Assembly: GCF_021864465.1 (NCBI RefSeq) | Contig: NZ_JAKKUV010000002.1 | Span: 62,001 to 126,000, forward strand | Length of the DNA stretch: 64,000 nucleotides | Direction: 5' to 3' | Source of the DNA: Hyphobacterium sp. SN044 | GTDB taxonomy: Bacteria; Pseudomonadota; Alphaproteobacteria; Caulobacterales; Maricaulaceae | In this document: piece by piece, positions 44,146-52,247 of the stretch | Numbering within the stretch: position 1 is the stretch's first letter | How the letters are laid out: each line of letters starts with the position of its first letter | Notes under the pieces: generated by a model | What the model saw: only the letters and a program-made list of their open reading frames with translations | Told to the model about the DNA's origin: nothing | Database searches by the model: none | Program-made: the position numbers and the translations under genes

Positions 44146-45077
44146 TCTGCTGCACTCCCGGATGCGGCGCGTCTGGCGTTCCAGACGCGGAAAGCTGTGG
44201 CCAGGGACAGGCCGGCGACGAGGTGCCAGATCGCCCAGGTGGCGGTGACCGCCGCGGCCCCTCCAAGCCCGTCGAACTGGGCGAGGAGGATGACCAGGCC
44301 GAGACCGGAATTCTGGATGCCGATCTCGAAGGTGAGGGCGCGGCGCGACGGCGGATCGAGCCGCATGACGCGTCCGGACGCGGCGCCAAGTGCGAATGCG
44401 GTCGCGTTGTGGATGACGGCCACCGGAACGATGATCAGCCCGGTTGCCATGACGATGGCCCAATTGCCCTGCAGCCCGACGGCGATCAGGGCAAGGATGA
44501 TCACGATGGCCAGGCCCTGAAAGATCGGCTGAAGCCGGTCGGCGAGCCGGGGCAGCTTTGCGCGGACGAGCATGCCAAGTGCCAGCGGTACGGCCAGCAT
44601 GGTCGCGACCTGAACGAGGAAGGGCAGCGGGTCGACATCGACCTGGTGGATCAGTTCCGCGGTCGGGGGAAAGAGGCTCGCCCAGAACAGGATCGACAGG
44701 GGCGTGATCAGAAACGCCATCGCGCTGGAAACGCCCGTCAGCGCTACGGAGTAGGCGACATTGCCTCTCGCCAGCATCACGAAAAGGTTCGAGACATTCC
44801 CGCCCGGACAGCAGGCCACGACGATCATGCCGAGCGCGACCGAAGGCGTTGGCGCGATCAGGGCGGCAAGCGCGAGCGTGACGAGGGGCAGGCCCAGCAC
44901 CTGCGTGATGACGCCGCCGACGAACATTTTCGGGTGGGTTCTGAGGAAGGCAAAGTCGGAGATGCGCAGCGACAGCGCGACGGCGAACATCATCACCGCC
45001 AGGGCGATGGCGAGACCGGTCTCGCTGCCCTGGCCGAGCGACACATTCGCGGCGTCGATCATCGCCGGATCCGTCAT
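44142..45077 (-). CDS. Bile acid:sodium symporter/SBF family transporter
   Basis: 311 residues with about ten membrane helices. LPLVTLALAALIAPTPSVALGMIVVACCPGGNVSNLFVMLARGN is the first inverted-repeat crossover of the family (CPGGxxSN), and EIGIQNSGLGLVIL the second (E-x-G-x-Q-N). The sodium sites are therefore intact. It imports an organic anion. ATG 45077 was chosen; a GTG at 45095 is in frame. It is coupled to the amidohydrolase downstream and divergent from the beta-helix gene, with operator copy 3 between them. Confidence 0.88.
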   Translation of the reverse strand: MTDPAMIDAANVSLGQGSETGLAIALAVMMFAVALSLRISDFAFLRTHPKMFVGGVITQVLGLPLVTLALAALIAPTPSVALGMIVVACCPGGNVSNLFVMLARGNVAYSVALTGVSSAMAFLITPLSILFWASLFPPTAELIHQVDVDPLPFLVQVATMLAVPLALGMLVRAKLPRLADRLQPIFQGLAIVIILALIAVGLQGNWAIVMATGLIIVPVAVIHNATAFALGAASGRVMRLDPPSRRALTFEIGIQNSGLGLVILLAQFDGLGGAAAVTATWAIWHLVAGLSLATAFRVWNARRAASGSAAE

Positions 45078-45147
45078 GTCTCCCCGTTTCCGCACCGATT
45101 GCCGGTGTCATCTGCGAGGGTGACGGCTGGCCGACTCCTCGCTTAAA

Positions 45148-45162
45148 GTGAACACAGTTCAC
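45148..45162. promoter_or_regulatory. Operator palindrome, copy 3 (symporter/beta-helix divergent promoters)
   Basis: Perfect GTGAAC-ACA-GTTCAC in the 119-bp gap between the symporter start (45077, minus) and the beta-helix start (45197, plus), so it could control both operons. Confidence 0.7.
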
Positions 45163-45196
45163 CACGCGAGTGGACGGGAACAAAGGGGGAGAGCGC

Positions 45197-46426
45197 ATGA
45201 AAGCGCACTGGTTTGCGATTCTGGCCGGATCGGCGTTGCTCGTGACCGCCTGTGGCGGCGAGCCGCAGGGCCGGGACGTGTCCGAGGCAGATACCGATTA
45301 CCAGACCACGCTGATGGAGCAGTTGCTCGACGCCCAGCCCGGCGATGTGATCGAGATTCCGGCCGGTGTGTTCAGCTTCGACCGCTCCCTGTCGCTGACC
45401 GTCGACGGTGTGACGATCCGCGGCGCTGGCATGGACGAAACCATCCTGTCGTTTGCGAACCAGGCATCCGGGGCGGAAGGCCTCCTCGTTACCGCCAGCG
45501 ATTTCACCATTGAGGACCTCGCCATCGAGGACACGAATGGCGATGCGCTTAAGATCAATGAGGGCGAGAACATCATCATCCGCCGCGTCCGCACCGAGTG
45601 GACCAACGGACCCGACACCGACAACGGTGCCTACGGCATCTACCCGGTCCAGACGACCAACGTGCTGATCGACGGTGCCGTGGCGATCGGCGCGTCCGAT
45701 GCCGGCATCTATGTCGGCCAGTCGCGCAATGTGATCGTCCGAAACAGCCGCGCAGAGCGCAATGTGGCGGGGATCGAGATCGAGAATACGGAAGGCGCCG
45801 ACGTCTACGGCAATGTCGCGACGGAAAACACCGGCGGCATCCTGGTGTTCAACATGCCGAATCTGCCCCAGCCGGGCCGCCAGACGCGCGTGTTCGACAA
45901 CCAGGTCTTCAACAACAATACGCGCAATTTCGGCCATCCGGGTACGCCCGTGGCGAGCGTTCCGGCCGGCTCCGGCATCGTGATCAACTCCAATGATGAC
46001 GTTGAGATCTTCAACAACGATATCCGGGATCACCGCACCGCCAACATCATCATCTCCAGCGTCTATTCGACCGGTTATTCCGACCTCGGTACGCGCGAGG
46101 ATTTCGACCCGTATCCGGAAGGGATCTACGTCCATTCCAATACGCTTGGTGAGGGCGGCAACAATCCGGACGGCATGGACCTCCAGGCGCTCCGCGTCGC
46201 CATGTTCGGCCTGAACGGGCGTTTCCCGGACGTGCTGTGGGATGGTTATATCGATGACGCCAAGATGGTCGACGGTGCGATGCCCGACGCGCTCCGCATC
46301 TGCATCGACAATGGCGATGCCGAGATGATGAATGCCGACGGCCCCGGCGGTTACGGCAATCCGCGCATGGCCGAGGATTATCGCTGCCAGCTCGATCCGC
46401 TGCCGGAAATCACGTTGCCGTTCTGA
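45197..46426 (+). CDS. Parallel beta-helix lipoprotein, partner of the diheme cytochrome
   Basis: 409 residues. The signal ends in the lipobox LLVTAC. A right-handed parallel beta-helix covers most of the chain, with rungs such as VTIRGAGMDETILSF, FTIEDLAIEDTNGDALKI, NIIIRRVRTEWTNG, NVIVRNSRAERNVAGIEIEN and DVEIFNNDIRDHRTANIII. It ends in a domain with RICIDNGDAEMM and YRCQLDPLPEI. I recognise it as the beta_helix_1 type (TIGR03805), which is described as paired with the HNE_0200 family. ATG 45197 has a GGGGGAGAG site. Its TGA overlaps the ATG of the next gene. The helix may bind polysaccharide or lipid; the function is unknown. Confidence 0.85.
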   Translation: MKAHWFAILAGSALLVTACGGEPQGRDVSEADTDYQTTLMEQLLDAQPGDVIEIPAGVFSFDRSLSLTVDGVTIRGAGMDETILSFANQASGAEGLLVTASDFTIEDLAIEDTNGDALKINEGENIIIRRVRTEWTNGPDTDNGAYGIYPVQTTNVLIDGAVAIGASDAGIYVGQSRNVIVRNSRAERNVAGIEIENTEGADVYGNVATENTGGILVFNMPNLPQPGRQTRVFDNQVFNNNTRNFGHPGTPVASVPAGSGIVINSNDDVEIFNNDIRDHRTANIIISSVYSTGYSDLGTREDFDPYPEGIYVHSNTLGEGGNNPDGMDLQALRVAMFGLNGRFPDVLWDGYIDDAKMVDGAMPDALRICIDNGDAEMMNADGPGGYGNPRMAEDYRCQLDPLPEITLPF

Positions 46427-47547
46427 TGCTACGCACCGTTATCGTTGTCAGCCTCCTCCTGCTGGCGTCCTGTCAGTCGGAGCAGGGCGCACCGACGCCG
46501 CAATTCTACGCCAGCGAGAATCCGCATTCGCTCAGCGAATGGGGCATGCTGCGGGTCACGCGCGAGACATTGCTGACCGGGTTCGATGTCGAGCCCTACG
46601 ACCTCAACACGCCGCTGTTTTCCGATCATGCCGGGAAATTCCGGACGATCTGGATGCCGGAAGGCGCGAGCGCGCGCTACAGCGAAGACGGGGTCTTCGA
46701 TTTCCCGGTCGGCACGGTCATCACCAAGACGTTCTATTATCCGATCGGTGAGCACGGTCAGCTCGAACGGGGCGATCTCCCGGCCGACATCTGGGCCGCG
46801 CCGGGCACGCTCGACATGACGCGGGTGCATCTCGTCGAGACCCGCATTCTCGTGAGGCGCGAGACGGGCTGGGTGGCGCTGCCCTATGTCTGGAACGACG
46901 AGCAAACCGATGCCGTGCTGATGCGCACAGGTGACATGCAGCATTTCACGCTGATCGATGACGGACATGCCGTCGAGGTCAACTACCTCATCCCCAATGC
47001 GAACCAGTGCCAGGGGTGTCACGCGACCAACAACACGACCCGCGAGATCCAACCGATCGGGCCGGCGGCACGGCATCTCAACCGCGATTTCGACTATGCC
47101 GACGGACCCGCGAACCAGATCGAGCATCTCGTCGCCGCGGGATATCTGACGGGGGCGCCAGCATCCGGCGATGCGCCCAGGGCTCCGGACTGGACCGATA
47201 CCAGCGTGCCTGTGGAAGCGCGAGCGCGGGTCTGGCTCGATATCAATTGCGCGCACTGCCATAACCCTGCGGGGCCGGCGGACACGTCCGGGCTCTATCT
47301 CGATCCGGGCACGCCGATGGGACCGAATTTCGGCCTGTGCAAGGTGCCCATCGCGGCCGGGCCGGGATCGGGCGGACACCGCTTCGATATCGTCCCGGGT
47401 AATCCCGACGAGAGCATCCTTATCTTCCGGATGGAGTCGCTCCGCCCGGACATCATGATGCCCGAACTCGGCCGGTCCGTAGTTCATGACGAAAGCGTGG
47501 CTCTGCTCCGTGAGTGGATTTCCGGGCTCGAGGGGGATTGTTCATAA
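46426..47547 (+). CDS. Diheme c-type cytochrome lipoprotein (HNE_0200/SO2930 family)
   Basis: 373 residues. The signal ends in the lipobox LLLLASC, so it is membrane-tethered in the periplasm. The N-terminal domain (LSEWGMLRV, YDLNTPLFSDHAGKFRTIWMPEG, FPVGTVITKTFYY) is characteristic of the family. Two haem c sites are visible: C195-Q-G-C-H199 and C275-A-H-C-H279, with late Met residues (RPDIMMPELG) as possible axial ligands. No redox partner is known. The invariant coupling to the beta-helix gene (1-nt overlap) argues for a two-protein complex that passes electrons to or from whatever the beta-helix handles. Confidence 0.88.
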   Translation: MLRTVIVVSLLLLASCQSEQGAPTPQFYASENPHSLSEWGMLRVTRETLLTGFDVEPYDLNTPLFSDHAGKFRTIWMPEGASARYSEDGVFDFPVGTVITKTFYYPIGEHGQLERGDLPADIWAAPGTLDMTRVHLVETRILVRRETGWVALPYVWNDEQTDAVLMRTGDMQHFTLIDDGHAVEVNYLIPNANQCQGCHATNNTTREIQPIGPAARHLNRDFDYADGPANQIEHLVAAGYLTGAPASGDAPRAPDWTDTSVPVEARARVWLDINCAHCHNPAGPADTSGLYLDPGTPMGPNFGLCKVPIAAGPGSGGHRFDIVPGNPDESILIFRMESLRPDIMMPELGRSVVHDESVALLREWISGLEGDCS

Positions 47548-47555
47548 AATCGCGA

Positions 47556-47583
47556 TTGATCCCGTCTCGAGGCCTGCTAGCTT
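47556..47583 (+). promoter_or_regulatory. Candidate sigma-70-type promoter
   Basis: TTGATC (47556-47561), 16-nt spacer, TAGCTT (47578-47583), 55 nt before the ATG at 47639; it matches the layout of the promoter at 12739. Confidence 0.45.
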
Positions 47584-47638
47584 CGTGTCAGGCGCGAGGG
47601 AATGGGGAACAATTTCGCGCAAAAGGGGAGAATTCCAG

Positions 47639-47950
47639 ATGTTTCTGACTGCCATCATTGCCGCTGTCGCGCTTCAGTCTTCCGGCATGGACGCGCTCCT
47701 GCAGTATGATCTGCACGTGGCTTCGCCGGCGGGCGAATACACCGTCACCTTCAACGAGGACGGCACCTATACGTCCAATGCGGGCATCGAGGGGACGTGG
47801 GAGGTCGTTGACGGCGAGCTCTGCACCACGCGTTCGACCGGTGAACACGCCTGCGAAGCCCTGATGGATGTTCCGGCCGAAGCCGGCACCAGCTGGACCG
47901 GGACGAATACCGCAGGTCAGGAAGTGACTTTCACGCTCGTCGAGCGCTGA
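47639..47950 (+). CDS. Small exported protein of unknown function
   Basis: 103 residues. A short signal-like N-terminus (MFLTAIIAAVALQSSG) is followed by a beta-rich domain with GEYTVTFNEDGTYTSNAGIEGTWEVVDGELCTTRS, the pattern of small lipocalin-like or 'DUF' proteins that detect or bind ligands. Two Cys residues may pair. ATG 47639 has AGGGGAG upstream. It has its own promoter and terminator. I cannot name a family. Confidence 0.75.
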   Translation: MFLTAIIAAVALQSSGMDALLQYDLHVASPAGEYTVTFNEDGTYTSNAGIEGTWEVVDGELCTTRSTGEHACEALMDVPAEAGTSWTGTNTAGQEVTFTLVER

Positions 47951-47977
47951 TCGCATCCGACCCATCGAAACTGGAGA

Positions 47978-48003
47978 GGGCCGCCATCGCGCGGCCCTTT
48001 CTA
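47978..48003 (+). terminator. Terminator between convergent genes
   Basis: GGGCCGC (47978-47984)/GCGGCCC (47991-47997) stem with a 6-nt loop followed by TTTCT. It overlaps the stop codon of the convergent ABC transporter gene, so it can serve the plus-strand gene and partly the other. Confidence 0.8.
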
Positions 48004-49851
48004 ATTTCCGCTTCCACCGTCGCGGTAGAATTCGCCCTGTTGGTCAAACAGTTTCCGGTAGCGGCCCCTGGCCTTGAAGAGCTCGTCATGCGTACCGGTC
48101 TCGATGATCCGGCCCTTGTCGAGCATGACGATCCGATCGCAATGCTGCAGGTTCGAGAGCCGGTGGCTGATCAGGATGAGCGTGCGGTTTTCCTGACGCG
48201 CGATTTCGAGGAATTCCGCTTCGGCTTCCGGGTCGAGGGCCGCCGTCGGTTCGTCGAGGATAAGGATGTCGGCATTCGTCCGCAGCATGGCGCGAGCAAG
48301 CGCCAGGCGTTGCCACTGGCCGCCGGACAATTCGCGGCCGTCGAGGAAACGCTTTGACAGGCGCGTATCGAGCCCTTCAGGCAATTCCGCCACCAGTGGT
48401 CCGGCCAATCCTTTTTCTGCGGCTGCAAGCAAGGCGGCCGGTTCGACAGGGCGCAGCCCCTCGCCCATGGCGATGTTTTCTCCGACCGTCATCTTGTAGC
48501 GCTGGAAGGGCTGGAAGAGCGTCGCGGTGCGGGCGGCGAGGGCGGTCCAGTCCCAGTCCTTCAGTTCGGTTCCGTCAAGCGAAATCCGGCCCGAGGTCGG
48601 GGTGTATAGGCCCATAAGAAGACGGACGAGCGTCGTCTTGCCCGATCCGTTGGCGCCGACCAGGCCCAGCTGCGTGCCGGGCGGAATGTCGAGTGTGATC
48701 CCGGCAACGGCCTGCCGGGTTCCGCCCGGATAGCTGAAGGCGACATCCTCGAGACGGAAGCCTGTTCCCGGCGCTTCACCGGATGTTGCCGAACCAGGAC
48801 GGTCCGGTTCCGCGATGGCGAGCAGATCGTAGAGATTGGAGATGTAGAGCAGATCCTCATACCCGCCACCGACCGCGGTGAGCATCGAGGACAGCGTGTT
48901 CTGTCCCTGGCGGAGTACGGTCACGAGCATCGTCATCTGACCGAGCGTGATGGCCCCGCCGATCGTGACCAGGACGATCCAGACCTTGCCGCCGAGGAAG
49001 ATCGCCGAGGACAGGATGCCTAGCCCGATCGCCCAGCCGGCGCGCTGTGCCTGGAGCCTCCGATCATGTCCGAACAGCCAGGAGAAGAGGGTCTCGTAGC
49101 GCGACAGGATTTGCGGGCTGGCGCCGGCATGGATGCGTTCCGGCGCCGAAGTGTCGGTCGTCATCAGCGTTTCGAGATAGGAGCGCTCGCGCATCTCCGG
49201 CGTCCGCCCCGTGTGGAAGCGGAACAGATGCCCGGAGAAATTCACCTCGCTGAAGAAGAGCGGCAGTCCGCCTGCGATGACGATCAAAACGGCCAGCGGC
49301 GAAAACGTCCAGAGAACGATCGCGAAGCTGATCATCGTGATGGCGAACTGCGCCGTCTCGAAGATCCGGTTGACGAGGCCGTAGGGCCGGGCCGACGCGA
49401 ATTGCTTGGCCAGCAGGATCTGTTGCTGGATCGCGGCGTCCTCCAGCTGAGCGAGGTCCATGCGCAGCGTCTTGTCGTAAATCAGTTGGCTTACCGCATA
49501 GCCGAGCCGCGCCTGCAGCATGCTTTTCAGGAAGGTGAGGGCGCGCCGGACCGCGAGCATCGAAGCGAGCACGCCGGCCTCTGCCACGACCCACCAGATC
49601 GCCGTGTTCCGGCTGGCCGCCGTGCCGGCTTCTATCGCGGCGAGTACGGAGTCGATGACTTCCTTGGCCAGCCACGCTGCGGCGGCGGGCAAGAGCGCGA
49701 GGATAACGGTCAGAAGGCCGATGCCGATCGCCAGCCAGCGGTCATTCTTCCAGACCAGACCCAGCGCGCGCAGCCCGTAACCGAGCCCGTCCCGCAGGGA
49801 CGGGGTCTCGATATCGTCGAACGGTGTGTCGGCCGCGCGGGCCATGGGCAT
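48001..49851 (-). CDS. ABC transporter, fused permease and ATP-binding domains (type I exporter half)
   Basis: 616 residues. Six membrane helices lie in the first 320 residues, then an ATPase with VGANGSGKTTLVRLLMG (Walker A), LSGGQWQRLALARAML (signature), ILILDEPTAALDPEAE (Walker B) and a switch His in LILISHRLSNL. It works as a dimer; lipid, peptide or drug export are all possible. The start is ATG 49851 or 49845, the latter with better spacing from AAGGA. It is the last gene of an operon with two sulfotransferase-like genes (gap 16 nt), so it may export a sulfated or glycosylated product. Confidence 0.88.
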   Translation of the reverse strand: MPMARAADTPFDDIETPSLRDGLGYGLRALGLVWKNDRWLAIGIGLLTVILALLPAAAAWLAKEVIDSVLAAIEAGTAASRNTAIWWVVAEAGVLASMLAVRRALTFLKSMLQARLGYAVSQLIYDKTLRMDLAQLEDAAIQQQILLAKQFASARPYGLVNRIFETAQFAITMISFAIVLWTFSPLAVLIVIAGGLPLFFSEVNFSGHLFRFHTGRTPEMRERSYLETLMTTDTSAPERIHAGASPQILSRYETLFSWLFGHDRRLQAQRAGWAIGLGILSSAIFLGGKVWIVLVTIGGAITLGQMTMLVTVLRQGQNTLSSMLTAVGGGYEDLLYISNLYDLLAIAEPDRPGSATSGEAPGTGFRLEDVAFSYPGGTRQAVAGITLDIPPGTQLGLVGANGSGKTTLVRLLMGLYTPTSGRISLDGTELKDWDWTALAARTATLFQPFQRYKMTVGENIAMGEGLRPVEPAALLAAAEKGLAGPLVAELPEGLDTRLSKRFLDGRELSGGQWQRLALARAMLRTNADILILDEPTAALDPEAEAEFLEIARQENRTLILISHRLSNLQHCDRIVMLDKGRIIETGTHDELFKARGRYRKLFDQQGEFYRDGGSGN

Positions 49852-49867
49852 TCGTCCTTGCGGCGCG

Positions 49868-51298
49868 TCAGGCGACCGCGACTGCGGCCTCGGCCCGCGC
49901 CTGCTCCACCTTCTGGGTCATCACCGCGCCCTTGTGCGGGAAGGGCTGGGCCGGCTTCGGGCGATTGAGGAAGGGCGCGAGTTTTTCGAAGCCCTCACCG
50001 CCGACCACGTCGATGATCAACAGGTCCTCGGGCCGGTCCTTGAAGTATTCCTTCACCTCGGCGATGTGGCGGTCATAGACCCAGGAGAAGCGGTCCGGCA
50101 CGAAGGTGTAGCAACCGAAGACGGCCGAACGCAGGAATTGCCGCATCAGCAGGTGGGTTTCCTCGTCGGGGTCATCGGTCGGTGCGAAGGCCGGGCGATT
50201 GAACCAATGGTTCTGGCAAGAGCGCAGCCAGCTGTCCTTGTCGCGCACGGTCAGGATGAATTTCGATCCCGGATACTGCTTGTCGAACTGCTGGTAGAAG
50301 GGAACGGTCGTGATGTCGGTCAGGCCGTCATAGTCCTTGAACAGCGACAGGTCGTACTGGCCGTTCGACAACTCGGTATAGGTGTCCTCGTCGATCGGGT
50401 AGTGGCTGCAATCCCAGCCGAGAATCTGCAGCGCGGACGTCAGGCTGCGCGTTCCGGTACGGCTGAGGCCGATGCCGAAGACCTTCGGTTTGTCCGGGTC
50501 CGATCCGAAGCCGAGCTTGTGTTCGTTGCGCGACATCCACGCCTCGAGTTCGGCCATGGTGAACTCACCCTTCTCGGCGATGCCAAGGCGCGCCATTTCC
50601 GCTTCGGCGTGCTTCGGCAATTCCTTGATGAAGGCATGGACTTCCGCCGAGGACGAACCGTGCGGGCACATCTTGCGGGCGAACTCGATCGCGTCGCGTG
50701 CAATCTTGTAATCGTCGTGCTCGCCATTGGGCTCCGGCCAGCGCTTCATCGCCATCGACAGGCGGCGATATTGCTCGTCCGTCCGGCTGCGGAGTTCGCG
50801 CAGCGCGTATTTCTGGAAGACGTGCCGGTAGTACTGGAAGTGGTCGTGCAGGATTTCAAAGTTCCGGAACTGCTTCGACAGGCGCAGCGGCTTCATGGCC
50901 AGGTTGCGCAGGCGGGATTCCGGACGCAGTACGTATTTCAGATCATCCTGGGGAACGGGCGTGGCCGCCATCTGGCGGACGAGGTCGATCCGCGTGATGT
51001 GAAGACCACAATGGATGCGGCCGCGGAAACGGTCCGAGACATAGGCATCGACATAGGCGGCGTCGCACTGGTCGATGAAGTCGCGCATCTCCTCGAGGAT
51101 GAGGCAGTCCGCGTCGAGATAGACGACATAGTCGCACTCGTGCGGGATCTGCAGCATCTGGTTCACGCACTCGGTGAACGGGCGCACATCGTCCATGATG
51201 AAGATGTTTTCCGGACGGATATGCTTCTTGGCGAGTTCGAGCGCCACGTCCCGCGTGCGTTCGTCGACTTGCCGGAACACCAGATCAACCTTGGCCAT
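49868..51298 (-). CDS. Fusion of glycosyltransferase-like and sulfotransferase domains
   Basis: 476 residues. The first ~190 residues begin VDLVFRQVDERTRDVALELAKKHI and hold VVYLDADCLILEEM, a DxD-type metal motif of GT-A folds; a nucleotide-sugar donor is plausible. The second half starts KPKVFGIGLSRTGTRSLTSALQ, the PAPS 5'-phosphosulfate loop, has FILTVRDKDSWLRSC (3'-phosphate site), and belongs to the Sulfotransfer_4-like group. It has no signal or membrane helix. ATG 51298 follows AGGACGC. It lies 5 nt after the stop of the sulfotransferase gene. One protein that glycosylates and sulfates the same acceptor is an inference. Confidence 0.75.
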   Translation of the reverse strand: MAKVDLVFRQVDERTRDVALELAKKHIRPENIFIMDDVRPFTECVNQMLQIPHECDYVVYLDADCLILEEMRDFIDQCDAAYVDAYVSDRFRGRIHCGLHITRIDLVRQMAATPVPQDDLKYVLRPESRLRNLAMKPLRLSKQFRNFEILHDHFQYYRHVFQKYALRELRSRTDEQYRRLSMAMKRWPEPNGEHDDYKIARDAIEFARKMCPHGSSSAEVHAFIKELPKHAEAEMARLGIAEKGEFTMAELEAWMSRNEHKLGFGSDPDKPKVFGIGLSRTGTRSLTSALQILGWDCSHYPIDEDTYTELSNGQYDLSLFKDYDGLTDITTVPFYQQFDKQYPGSKFILTVRDKDSWLRSCQNHWFNRPAFAPTDDPDEETHLLMRQFLRSAVFGCYTFVPDRFSWVYDRHIAEVKEYFKDRPEDLLIIDVVGGEGFEKLAPFLNRPKPAQPFPHKGAVMTQKVEQARAEAAVAVA

Positions 51299-51303
51299 GC
51301 GTC

Positions 51304-52137
51304 CTATTCCCCCCACTTCAGGGATGTATTGAAGCGCCCCGCGACCTGTTCGAACAGGGCGGAGTGCTCGGGTTTCATCTCACGCTTCCAGCGCAGATCC
51401 AGGCTGATCCCGCCGGAATGGTCCTTGTAGTAGTCGCGCGTGCGGTTCGGCAGCGACACGAAGCTGTCGCCGGCCTGCTGGCGCGCGGCCAGAAACTGGG
51501 TGCCGTTATTGCCGCCGAGCGGGTGGTGCGTGCGGGCGGCGAAATCGAGCATGCCGACCTCGAACGCAATGCCGGCGGCCTCGCAGATGTCGCGCGTCAC
51601 GGATTCCGGAGCGCTGGCGAATTCCTCATAGCGCACCCGGATCTTGGGCCCATCGAAGCTGCGGTAAAGTGCTTCCGAGCGCTCGACCTGGGCCATCCAG
51701 TCGAGGATTTGCTGTTCCGGATCGCGGTCAGGGTATTTGCGCAGTCGCGAATTGATGACGGCACGACCGTCTCGCAGCAGCAGGACAAGTACCGACCGGT
51801 CTCCAGTCTCGTTCAGTTCCGCAGTGCGTGCGTCAATCCAGTCCGGATTCTTCGTTGAATCGACGATGATTCGGGAATTCGTGTGAGCGGCAACCTGCCG
51901 GTAGAGCGGTTCGTCGCGGTTCCAGTGGAAGCGGGACCAGATTTCGCATGCTTCCCCGCAGATCTTGCAGACGCGCTTCTTCAGCGGCTTCTTCTCGTCG
52001 TGCAGATAACGGATTTTCGCGCCTTCACCGACGTAAAACGCATCATGCGCGCTGCCGAGCACCATGCCCAAAAGCGTTGATCCGGAATGTCCGGCACCAC
52101 AAATCGAAATGCCCGTGATCTGATGACCCGGCGCCAT
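51304..52137 (-). CDS. Sulfotransferase
   Basis: 277 residues. The 5'-PSB loop is ISICGAGHSGSTLLGMVLGS and the 3'-PB region is VLVLLLRDGRAVINSRLRKYP, both standard for PAPS-dependent sulfotransferases. VGEGAKIRYL and a Cys pair (CKICGEACEIW) suggest a local zinc knuckle. ATG 52137 is preferred; a GTG at 52152 is in frame. It is the first gene of the sulfotransferase-(GT-sulfotransferase)-ABC exporter operon. The acceptor is unknown. Confidence 0.85.
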   Translation of the reverse strand: MAPGHQITGISICGAGHSGSTLLGMVLGSAHDAFYVGEGAKIRYLHDEKKPLKKRVCKICGEACEIWSRFHWNRDEPLYRQVAAHTNSRIIVDSTKNPDWIDARTAELNETGDRSVLVLLLRDGRAVINSRLRKYPDRDPEQQILDWMAQVERSEALYRSFDGPKIRVRYEEFASAPESVTRDICEAAGIAFEVGMLDFAARTHHPLGGNNGTQFLAARQQAGDSFVSLPNRTRDYYKDHSGGISLDLRWKREMKPEHSALFEQVAGRFNTSLKWGE

Positions 52138-52247
52138 GGCGCTCGCCTGCACGGCCCGGCCGGTCCCACACCGCCGGGCGTCCCCCTCGCGGGCCCTCTT
52201 GGAAGGCGTTTTGCAGAAAAACGCAAGTGGATTCGGCGGAAAGGCGA

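Noticed and set aside
42385-45198. Reading the amidohydrolase and the symporter region as one 937-residue protein
   Set aside because: The upstream part is an out-of-frame shadow of the symporter; ATG 44145 with an ATGA overlap is the natural start.
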